This document shows, in pieces, positions 28,035-36,459 of a DNA stretch of 64,000 bases; position 1 is the stretch's first letter, and the number at the start of each line of letters is the position of its first letter. The stretch covers positions 1-64,000 of the forward strand of contig CALRLF020000015.1 of assembly GCA_943368475.1 (NCBI GenBank). The letters are read 5' to 3'. A program made the position numbers and the translations under genes. The notes below the pieces were generated by a model that was given only the letters and a program-made list of their open reading frames with translations, did no database searches and had not been told where the DNA came from. The DNA is from UBA1930 sp943368475. Lineage in GTDB: Bacteria > Bacteroidota > Bacteroidia > Chitinophagales > Chitinophagaceae.

Positions 28035-31000
28035 ATGAAAGCAACTGCACACCCTTTATCACTTACTATTGTTTCCTTTACTCGCCATTCTTTCTTATTG
28101 TTGGTCTTAGTGTTGATGTATTTGACTGGCATAGGCCAAACCACCGTATATGTAGATGCTACTTACGGCAATGATGCCAATAATGGAAACAGTTGGTCCA
28201 CTGCTTACGCCACCCTAGCCAAGGGGTTGCAGGGCATAAATACTAATGGCAGTACTGCTAGTACTATACTGGTGGCAACTGGTACATATTATCCTACAGG
28301 CAACCAAAGCAGTACGGATCGGGACAGTGCATTTACCATACAGCGTGGTGGCATAAGGCTATTGGGAGGCTACCCAGCAGGTGGCGGAACAAGGAACCCC
28401 TCATCCAACCCTGTTTACCTCGATGGCGATATTGGTACGGCTGCAAGCAATACGGACAACAGTTGCCATGTAATGGTGATTACCAGTATTGATGCCAGTG
28501 CTGATAGTGTTGTAGTGGATGGCTTTACAATACGTAATGGCAATGCCAATGTTAACAGTAACAAACAGTACATTGTGCAGGTTTCAAGAAAATGGGGTGG
28601 GGGTGCTGCGTTGTATGGCGTTGTAGCCAACAAAGTGGTTATCAGGAATTGTAGCTTCTCGGGTAATGTTACTAGTGAGTACGGAGGAGCCATTTTCAAT
28701 GGTGCCTCATCACCCATCATCCGCAATTGTATTTTTACTAACAATACAGGAAGCTATGGTGGGGCTATTGCCAATACAGGTGGTTCGGCGGCTTACATAA
28801 CCAATTGTACCTTCTCCAGCAATACAGCGACTGCTGGCGGTGGTATCTACAATGACAATTCTGCTCCAACTATAAATAGGTGCATTATATCTGGTAATAC
28901 AAACAGCGGCTCAGGAGAGGGGGGAGGAATCAAGAATACGAACGCTTCTTCGCTAACCATCAGTAACTCTATCATATCAGGTAATTCTACAACCTATTTT
29001 GGAGGGGGTATTGCCAACTACTCCAATTCGTCCATAACTATAACCAATTGTATCATGGCTGGTAACAAGACTGCGTCTCCAAGTTTTGGTAGTGGTGGTA
29101 TTGGAAACTATGGTAGTTCCACCGCTGCAATCAGGAACTGCATCATTTGGGACAATATTGCACCAGTTGCAGGAAGCTTGACTATTAATTATTCCATTGT
29201 TCAAGGAGGCTATTCAGGTACAGGTAACCTAAATGCAGACCCGCTTTTCGTAAATTCCCCAGCCGCTTCCACAGCTCCGTTTACGGGTGGGGATTATAGG
29301 CTTAGTACTGGTAGCCCGGCTATTAATACTGGCGACAGTACTGGTGTAAGCAGTCTATTGGGAGTTACTGATTTGGCTGGCAACTACCGCTACCTGAACA
29401 ATCTGGATATGGGAGCTTATGAGTTCAATTCAAGCCCACCTGTTACCACTCTTGACAAATTGGGCTTAACATCTACCGTTGCTGCTGGAGCTTACAGCCT
29501 CCGTTTGCTCAATTCGGCCTATACCGGTCCATTGGTAAGGATAGCCATCGGCAGCAATTTTTACGATGTGTATCCAGATGCTTCCACTGACAAAGCCTTC
29601 TCCTTGTCTTCCAAGATATCTGCCCCTTATAGTTCTTACAATGCTACGGCCACAGGAACTACGTCAAACACATTGAGTTCTGTAGTGACAGGCGGCGTTA
29701 CCAATGCCACGGGTGCTATTTGGTACGATCAAACAGATAATGGCAATGATGCTTACCAGCCCACCACAGCAAATCAACCCCAATTGATTAGTGCAGGCTC
29801 AGTTGTTGTTTCAAGCAACAGGCCATCTTTCCGGTTCACTAATTCAAGTACCCATCATTTCCAAACAAGCAACAATATTGCTATCAACGGTTCCTCCTCC
29901 ATCAATGCAGTTTCCCAAGGTATCAGCAGTGGGGCATCATCCAGCCCCTATGTGGCAATAGCTACACAATCCTATGGAGGTGGCATGATTGGTGGGGCTT
30001 TGGGCAGGAATGGAACGTCCAAAGTATCTTATGGCATTTTTAACAGTGTGGCATGGCAGAACAGTTCTGCTCCCACTGATTTTCCAATCACCCCATTCAT
30101 TGCCACAGGCACCTATGGTGGCATAAGCCTCAACCTTTACATGAATGGCGTTGCATCTTCTACAGGAACTACTGGAGCTGGTCAAGGAGCAAGCCGTACA
30201 TTTATAATCGGGAAGAGATGGGATAATACCGATGGCTACAATGGCTATATTGGGGAAGTAGTTGTATTCAACAGTACACTGTCTCAAGCAGATAGGCAAG
30301 CTATTGAAGCAAGTCAAGGTACTTACTATGCCATTGGCGTTTATTCCACTAATACAGATGCACATCTGTCTGCATTAACCTCTACAGCAGGCCCAATAAC
30401 ACCAAGTTTCGATTCTTCAATAGCTGCTTACAATGCCTCTGTAAGCAATGCTACTACCTCCACTACTATTACACCAACTGTATTTATAAATGGAGCTACT
30501 GTTAAGGTAAATAATGTAGCCACTACTAGTGGCAATGCTTCATCATCAATCAGCTTAAATGTTGGTGCAAACAACATACCTGTTGTTGTTACAGCATTGG
30601 ATGGAACAACAACCAAAACATATACTGTAATTGTTACAAGGGCAGCAAGCACTGTATCCACACTAAGCAACCTAACACTTAGTACTGGAACACTGAACAC
30701 CACTTTTGCTTCAGGAACAACATCCTATACAGCCACTCTAAGCAATGCTACCAGCAGCATTACAGTTACGCCAACCGTTACCGATGCCACAGCCACAGTA
30801 AAAGTGAATACTGTTTCTGTGGTTAGTGGTAACGCTTCATCAGCAATTAATTTAGCCGTTGGAACAAACACTATTACAGTAGTTGGTACAGCACAAGATG
30901 GAACAACAACCACTACTTACACCATTACAGTAACAAGGTTGGCAGCAGATGTAGTGTATTACCATTCATTCAGCACAGGTTCTTTAACTGGCAATGATTA

Positions 31001-33989
31001 TACCATAGCACCTGATGTGCTTTCAAGCAACCTAACTGTTGGTACACCACAATGGACAGGTGTAAATGGAACAACTTTCTGTGCAGGCAATGGTGGCTTA
31101 TCTGTTTCAGTGCCAAATATTGGCAGCACCAGAACCATGACCTTGGTATTGAATGTGGCCAATGGTTACAAGCTAAACCTTACTGGTGTTTCATTTAAGC
31201 AGAACAGTACCATTAACAATGGAAGTTATGGTATTAAAGTAAATGGAACTGGTTATGCAAGTTCTTCTAGTGTGCAGAATGCTTGTCCAGGGGTTAAATT
31301 GTCTGGTTCAACTACCTTATCGTTAACAGGAACTGTTACCATAGAAGTATATGGAACAAACAGTGGTTCAGGTACGCAAAGCTTATCAATAGATGATTTT
31401 ACTATTAATGGTTCATTTGCTACTACACTAGGTAACGCCTTAAATTTTGATGGTACAAGTGATATTGTGTATGGAACAGCTACAAGTTTACCACAGGGTG
31501 CTACAGCAAGAACTGTGGAAGGCTGGGTTAAAATTCCTAATGGAACAACAAGTGCAATGACTTTGTTTAACTATGGAGGTTATGGCTCAAACTTGGGAAA
31601 CAACAAACGCTTTTGCCTCTTAGCTTCGGGAGGAGGTGGATATATTTATTTGGCTGGAGATAATAATGATTTCAATACAAATGTTTCCATCAATGATGGT
31701 AAGTGGCACCATATTGCAGTAACTTACAATGGCACCACCTTAACAATTTATAAAGATGGCATTTCAGTTGGTTCAACGAGCAAAACATTTGCTACTGTTG
31801 GCAATGAGTTTCAAATTGGTGGCAATCCTCGTAACAATAGTACCAGCAATACAACCGGTAATCCATGGGGCGAATTTTTGCAGGGTAGTGTAGAAGAAAT
31901 ACGTGTATGGAACACTGCCCGTTCGCAGTCTGAAATACAGGCAAATATGTTTAGTTTTATTGACCCAACTACTTCAGGTCTTTTAGTTTACTATAATTTC
32001 AATCAAGGTGTTGCAGGTGGCACTAACACAGGCATTTCTACATTGAACGACCAAACCCCAAATGCCAACAATGGTACACTCAGCACTTTTGCATTAAGCA
32101 GCACCAGCAGTAACTGGATTGCCAGCACAGCATTCAATAAATGGTTGGGTTCTTCCAGTGCAGCATATTCAACAGCAACAAACTGGGAGTTAGGAACAGT
32201 GCCCACAACAAATGACAATATTGTAATCCCAACAGGGGCAAGCAATTTGCCAGTAGCCGTAACAGCAGCACAAGGCTTCTTTAATGGTATGGTACAAACA
32301 GGAGCATCATTAACCAATACCAGTACTTTAAGTATTGCTGGTAGTTTGTATAACAGTGGTACTATTACTTCAACAGCAGGAACAGTAGCTTATACAGGTT
32401 CAACAGCACAGTCCATAGCAGCATCAACTTTTGCAAGTAATACAGTTCAGGGCTTAACGATTAACAATGCAGCAGGAGTAACCTTGGGAGGAGCATTAAC
32501 TGTAACAGATGTGCTTACACCAACAACAGGTAGCTTAAGCACAGGAGGCTTCTTAACCTTGGCAAGTTCAGCTGCAGGAACTGCAAGGGTAGCAGCTGGT
32601 ACTGGTACATATATTAGTGGCAATGCAACTGTTCAGCGTTATATTCCAGGAGGAAGAAGGGTGTATAGATTCTTGTCACATCCATTCAACAGTAATTTGT
32701 CATTGAGCAGCTTAACGGATAATATTGACATTACTGGAGTAGGAGGCACACCAATGACAACTACTGCAACAAATAATCCAAGTGCTTATCGTTATGACAA
32801 TAGCATTGGTGATGCATCATTAACCAATGACCCAGGATGGACTGCATTAACAGCGAGCAGCACTTTTAATGCAAAAACTGGTTACAGGATTTTAGTAAGA
32901 GGTAGCAAAGGACAAACAGGAAGCTTAACTGGTGGCACTTATACGCCAGACCCTGTAACATTGGATTGGACAGGTGTTTTAAACCAAGGAAGCCAAGTGG
33001 TAACTTTAACCAACAATGGAACCAACAAGGATTATACATTGATAGGCAATCCATTTGCAAGCCCTGTAGATTTAAGTTTAATTACAAGAGGAAGTAATAT
33101 CAACGCCAATTTCAGCGTATGGAATGCCAACGCAGGAAGCCGTGGTGCTTATGTTACGCAAGCCTTCTCTTCTTCCTATTTATTGCCAAGTGGTGCATCG
33201 TTCTTTACACAAGTAGCTGCCAATACCAATAATACCATCACATTCACAGAAGCTAGTAAATCTTCAGGAACACCATCATCTTTGTTCAGGAACAATAGTA
33301 CAGATGAAACATTGACCTTGGAAGTAAATGATGCCAATGGCAACTATGCAGATCAATTAGGCTTTTTCTTCAACAGCAAGGAATACACAGCCAACAATGA
33401 TGCATTGTGGGATGCTGCGAAGATGACCAATCCTGATGTGAACTTATACAGCTTTAGCAAGGATGGTAACAAACTAGCAATTGATAGAAGGCCAGCAACT
33501 GAAGAAAGCATTGCATTAGGCTTTGTTGCAGCAATTGGAAATTACAATATTGTTGTGAAGCAATTACCAGGCAACAACGAATACTATTTAAGGGATAATT
33601 ATCTTGGTACAAGCACATTGTTAACCAATAGTACAACCATCAACATAGCAGTAATTGCAAATACAGCAAGCTATGGTAATAGCAGATTTGAACTGGTAAT
33701 GAAAACCAAGCTACCTGTATTGCCAATCATCAATCCATCATTTACAGTAACCGCATCACCAAACCCTGTGGCAGATATACTTACAGTAAACTATGCAGGT
33801 TTGGATGATACAGAAAGTAGCAATATAAGCCTAGTATCTATGGAAGGAAAAGTGGTTAAGGCTATTGCCTTAGGCAATGTGAAGCTTGGAAAGCAAAGCA
33901 TCAATGTTAAGTCATTACCTGCTGGTGTTTACAATTTGCAATTGGTAAATGGAAACCTTAAACAATCAACTAAAATCATCAAAGAATAA
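28035..33989 (+). CDS. Giant multidomain surface protein with T9SS tail (module 1)
   Basis: 1984 residues, the largest protein here. Signal peptide; a right-handed beta-helix (about 40-440, starting YVDATYGNDANNGNSWSTA and full of NC-type turns); an arabinofuranosidase-B-like sandwich (about 470-750, AYSLRLLNSAYTGPLVRI); two cadherin-like beta-sandwich repeats (about 785-970, TVIVTRAAS and TYTITVTR ends); a galactose-binding-like region; a LamG/concanavalin fold (about 1133-1290, GKWHHIAVTYNGT); then T9SS-associated repeats and a type A sorting domain (about 1905-1984). Likely cell-surface adhesin or glycan binder. First of three regulator-adhesin-mini-protein modules. Confidence 0.88.
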   Translation: MKATAHPLSLTIVSFTRHSFLLLVLVLMYLTGIGQTTVYVDATYGNDANNGNSWSTAYATLAKGLQGINTNGSTASTILVATGTYYPTGNQSSTDRDSAFTIQRGGIRLLGGYPAGGGTRNPSSNPVYLDGDIGTAASNTDNSCHVMVITSIDASADSVVVDGFTIRNGNANVNSNKQYIVQVSRKWGGGAALYGVVANKVVIRNCSFSGNVTSEYGGAIFNGASSPIIRNCIFTNNTGSYGGAIANTGGSAAYITNCTFSSNTATAGGGIYNDNSAPTINRCIISGNTNSGSGEGGGIKNTNASSLTISNSIISGNSTTYFGGGIANYSNSSITITNCIMAGNKTASPSFGSGGIGNYGSSTAAIRNCIIWDNIAPVAGSLTINYSIVQGGYSGTGNLNADPLFVNSPAASTAPFTGGDYRLSTGSPAINTGDSTGVSSLLGVTDLAGNYRYLNNLDMGAYEFNSSPPVTTLDKLGLTSTVAAGAYSLRLLNSAYTGPLVRIAIGSNFYDVYPDASTDKAFSLSSKISAPYSSYNATATGTTSNTLSSVVTGGVTNATGAIWYDQTDNGNDAYQPTTANQPQLISAGSVVVSSNRPSFRFTNSSTHHFQTSNNIAINGSSSINAVSQGISSGASSSPYVAIATQSYGGGMIGGALGRNGTSKVSYGIFNSVAWQNSSAPTDFPITPFIATGTYGGISLNLYMNGVASSTGTTGAGQGASRTFIIGKRWDNTDGYNGYIGEVVVFNSTLSQADRQAIEASQGTYYAIGVYSTNTDAHLSALTSTAGPITPSFDSSIAAYNASVSNATTSTTITPTVFINGATVKVNNVATTSGNASSSISLNVGANNIPVVVTALDGTTTKTYTVIVTRAASTVSTLSNLTLSTGTLNTTFASGTTSYTATLSNATSSITVTPTVTDATATVKVNTVSVVSGNASSAINLAVGTNTITVVGTAQDGTTTTTYTITVTRLAADVVYYHSFSTGSLTGNDYTIAPDVLSSNLTVGTPQWTGVNGTTFCAGNGGLSVSVPNIGSTRTMTLVLNVANGYKLNLTGVSFKQNSTINNGSYGIKVNGTGYASSSSVQNACPGVKLSGSTTLSLTGTVTIEVYGTNSGSGTQSLSIDDFTINGSFATTLGNALNFDGTSDIVYGTATSLPQGATARTVEGWVKIPNGTTSAMTLFNYGGYGSNLGNNKRFCLLASGGGGYIYLAGDNNDFNTNVSINDGKWHHIAVTYNGTTLTIYKDGISVGSTSKTFATVGNEFQIGGNPRNNSTSNTTGNPWGEFLQGSVEEIRVWNTARSQSEIQANMFSFIDPTTSGLLVYYNFNQGVAGGTNTGISTLNDQTPNANNGTLSTFALSSTSSNWIASTAFNKWLGSSSAAYSTATNWELGTVPTTNDNIVIPTGASNLPVAVTAAQGFFNGMVQTGASLTNTSTLSIAGSLYNSGTITSTAGTVAYTGSTAQSIAASTFASNTVQGLTINNAAGVTLGGALTVTDVLTPTTGSLSTGGFLTLASSAAGTARVAAGTGTYISGNATVQRYIPGGRRVYRFLSHPFNSNLSLSSLTDNIDITGVGGTPMTTTATNNPSAYRYDNSIGDASLTNDPGWTALTASSTFNAKTGYRILVRGSKGQTGSLTGGTYTPDPVTLDWTGVLNQGSQVVTLTNNGTNKDYTLIGNPFASPVDLSLITRGSNINANFSVWNANAGSRGAYVTQAFSSSYLLPSGASFFTQVAANTNNTITFTEASKSSGTPSSLFRNNSTDETLTLEVNDANGNYADQLGFFFNSKEYTANNDALWDAAKMTNPDVNLYSFSKDGNKLAIDRRPATEESIALGFVAAIGNYNIVVKQLPGNNEYYLRDNYLGTSTLLTNSTTINIAVIANTASYGNSRFELVMKTKLPVLPIINPSFTVTASPNPVADILTVNYAGLDDTESSNISLVSMEGKVVKAIALGNVKLGKQSINVKSLPAGVYNLQLVNGNLKQSTKIIKE

Positions 33990-34056
33990 TACAGTTGAAG
34001 CAATAAGATCAAGCAAATGCCTGTCACAATTCAGCAACTAACAAAATAAATCAATT

Positions 34057-34251
34057 ATGAAAACAACAACAACCCTTTGTATAATGTTTCTCCTATTCAT
34101 GCTACCATCATTGCTTCACGCCCAACCAGGATTTGGCGATGACGTAAGTGATGTTCCTGTAGATGGTGGACTTAGCTTACTGGTAGCAGCAGGGATAGGG
34201 TATGGGGTGAAGAAAATCAGAGAGAAGCGAAAAGGTGATGCTGGATGCTAG
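34057..34251 (+). CDS. PVDGG mini-protein (module 1)
   Basis: 64 residues. Signal peptide ending LLHA, mature part QPGFGDDVSDV-PVDGG, a hydrophobic glycine-rich helix (LSLLVAAGIGYG) and a basic tail (VKKIREKRK). The mature peptide would be about 40 residues: almost only a PEP-CTERM-like sorting tail. Lies 67 bases after the giant T9SS gene and 54 bases before a GTAAC hairpin element. Nearly identical in the core to the copies at 3, 39186 and 48422. Function unknown; could be a substrate of an exosortase-like enzyme, which is not in the window. Confidence 0.85.
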   Translation: MKTTTTLCIMFLLFMLPSLLHAQPGFGDDVSDVPVDGGLSLLVAAGIGYGVKKIREKRKGDAGC

Positions 34252-34305
34252 ATACTGAATAACAGTGTCGGATATTTTTAGACTTTAGGTTTTAGTTTTT
34301 CATTC

Positions 34306-34424
34306 TGTAACATTTTATTTTAAACTTGTTACGCTTTTTTAAAGAATAGTATAATTGAAAACCAGTTACTTGTGTGTAACAAAAATCCTGTAACATTTTA
34401 AATTGTTACGGGATTTTTGTTACA
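34306..34424 (+). repeat. 119-bp GTAAC hairpin element, copy 2
   Basis: Begins TGTAACA, ends TGTTACA. Hairpin 34375-34424 has 21-nt arms fully paired except one T-G wobble (CCTG against CGGG), loop TTTTAAAT. It shares with copies 3 and 4 an upstream flank from about 34260 that contains TTTTAGTTTTTCA. It sits 86 bases before the next gene's preferred start. Confidence 0.92.
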
Positions 34425-34509
34425 AAGACCATTTTTTACAGCCGCCGCTTATACCTTATTTTAAATGTTGACATATTTTTTGTCAATAAAATTATTCACT
34501 TTTGTTGGT

Positions 34510-36252
34510 ATGCGTATTACCCCATTGTTAGGTACAATTATTTTTTTACTGTTGTTCAATAGTATTGTACAAGCACAAGTGTCGGTTCAGGAAAAACAAT
34601 TAATTCGTAAAGAAGATAGTCTTACACAGTTACTCAATCAGGCTAAAGCAGATACGGTTAAACTGAAACAATTGCTGGGGTTAATCAACCTGTATCAGGA
34701 TATACAGCCACAGAAAACATTTCAATGGATTGAAAAAGCAAAATCAATAGCTGCTGCAAATAAGTTATATGATAAGCTGCTCATGTTTCATATACTCGAT
34801 ATGCGTAGTAAAAGCAGGCTTGGTCAATTCACAGAAGCAATAGCAGTAGCCGACCGTTCGGTTTATTTGTTAAAAGAACAGGTAATGCCCCGAACAAGTA
34901 CAGGATATTATTTACAAAAGGGGCAGATATTGTACAAAATGGCGGCCTATGATCAATCTTCCATTGCTTTAAATAAAGCAGCTGAAATAGCTCATCAAAA
35001 TAAGCTGCCCGATGTAGAAGTAAAAGCATTTATTAATCTCACTCTCTTGCTGGATGCTTTGGAGAAGTATGCCGAAATGCGGATACAGTTTTTAAAGGCA
35101 TTGGACATAGCCGAAAAAAACAAATTGGGAGAAGATGCAGCCAATATTAGGGTTAATCTGGCTTTACTCGAAAGCCGTACCAATAATTATGGAAAGGCCA
35201 TTGAATACCTGAATGAAGCCCTTCGTTTTTATGAAGCTACGAATAACAATGTATCTGCTGCATTATGTTATGCCAATCTAAGTTACGGTTACCTGCAAAC
35301 CAAAGAATATAAAAAAGCATTACAAAATGCAGACCAGAGTTTGGTTCTTAGAAATAGATTAAACGATAAACCAGGCATTGCCAAACTGCACATTATAGTT
35401 GGTCAGGTATTTTTCGAAACTGCACAATACGATTCATCGCTTATGCATTTGCAGGAAGGTATAGCACTTTCTACCACCCTTAAATTACCACAAAATTTAA
35501 GAGATGGCTATAAAATATTGGCAAAACTGTACGAAAGAATCAATCAGTTTCAGGCGGCTTATCAAAGCATACAAAATTATACCGATTGGAAAGACAGCGT
35601 TTTTCAGCAGGACAGGCAAAAACAACTGATACAGCAGTTGAACATATACAAAGCAAAGTTTACCGATAGTCTGGTTCAACAAAAAGACGCTGTTATTCAA
35701 AGTCAGGCATCAACGATTAACTGGTTATGGACGTTAGCTGCTTTTATATTGCTGCTGCTTATTGCTGCAGGTATATGGCTATTTAGAAAAAAAGCAAAAT
35801 TGCAGTCGCTTGTAGGAATCACTACATTACCAGACCATCAAACAGCACTGGTTGAAGAGAATCATAAACTGCAACAGCAGGTAGAGCAAATGTTTGGAGA
35901 AATACATTTATTGCAAACCAACCTTAAAGAGCAAACCCGGGAAGATTTAATTAATTTAAGGCGATTGGTAAGTGAAAGTAATTTACAAACAGAAGGTTAT
36001 TGGAACGAATTTTTACTGCTTTTTTCAAGGGTATATCCTAATTTTTTTGAACAGCTGAAAACCAATTACCCGGAATTAACCCAAAACGAATTACGTATCT
36101 GTACCTTGATGAAGCTGAATTTAAGTTTGCTCGAAATAGCCAATCTGCTGAATATTACAACCGAAAGTGCCCGAAAAGCCAGGTATAGAATTTATAAAAA
36201 AATGGATTTGAACAGCGACAGAGAATTAGCCGAAAAATTACTTACCTTATAA
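34510..36252 (+). CDS. TPR regulator with LuxR-like HTH
   Basis: 580 residues from ATG 34510, which gives a clean signal peptide (ends FNSIVQAQ); the frame is open from 34465. TPR repeats (about 30-380), a coiled coil, a membrane helix (about 410-430), a second coiled coil and a C-terminal helix-turn-helix (TQNELRICTLMKLNLSLLEI, then ITTESARKARYRIYKKM). Such proteins are one-component membrane regulators of Bacteroidota. It opens module 2, immediately upstream of the T9SS gene at 36460, and probably controls it. Confidence 0.85.
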   Translation: MRITPLLGTIIFLLLFNSIVQAQVSVQEKQLIRKEDSLTQLLNQAKADTVKLKQLLGLINLYQDIQPQKTFQWIEKAKSIAAANKLYDKLLMFHILDMRSKSRLGQFTEAIAVADRSVYLLKEQVMPRTSTGYYLQKGQILYKMAAYDQSSIALNKAAEIAHQNKLPDVEVKAFINLTLLLDALEKYAEMRIQFLKALDIAEKNKLGEDAANIRVNLALLESRTNNYGKAIEYLNEALRFYEATNNNVSAALCYANLSYGYLQTKEYKKALQNADQSLVLRNRLNDKPGIAKLHIIVGQVFFETAQYDSSLMHLQEGIALSTTLKLPQNLRDGYKILAKLYERINQFQAAYQSIQNYTDWKDSVFQQDRQKQLIQQLNIYKAKFTDSLVQQKDAVIQSQASTINWLWTLAAFILLLLIAAGIWLFRKKAKLQSLVGITTLPDHQTALVEENHKLQQQVEQMFGEIHLLQTNLKEQTREDLINLRRLVSESNLQTEGYWNEFLLLFSRVYPNFFEQLKTNYPELTQNELRICTLMKLNLSLLEIANLLNITTESARKARYRIYKKMDLNSDRELAEKLLTL

Positions 36253-36459
36253 TTATCCAATCTGGATTTGCTGTAAATCTTTCATAATCAATCTAAAGTC
36301 ACGTATTTGTCCGCCATTGTCACGGTTAAGTGCCGTGTGAACTGATGCCCTGTGAACTAGGTTTGCAATAGAATATGCTTCCTGCTCTTTTGATAAATGG
36401 GTAACTCCATCTTATCCCCGGCAATTATTGTTCACCCACTTTTATTTTAAACAAATCGC

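Noticed and set aside
34306..34424. The GTAAC hairpin as a simple Rho-independent terminator
   Set aside because: No T-run after the stem, a constant loop and left half, and copies outside 3' ends. It may end transcripts, but that does not explain the conservation of 119 bp.
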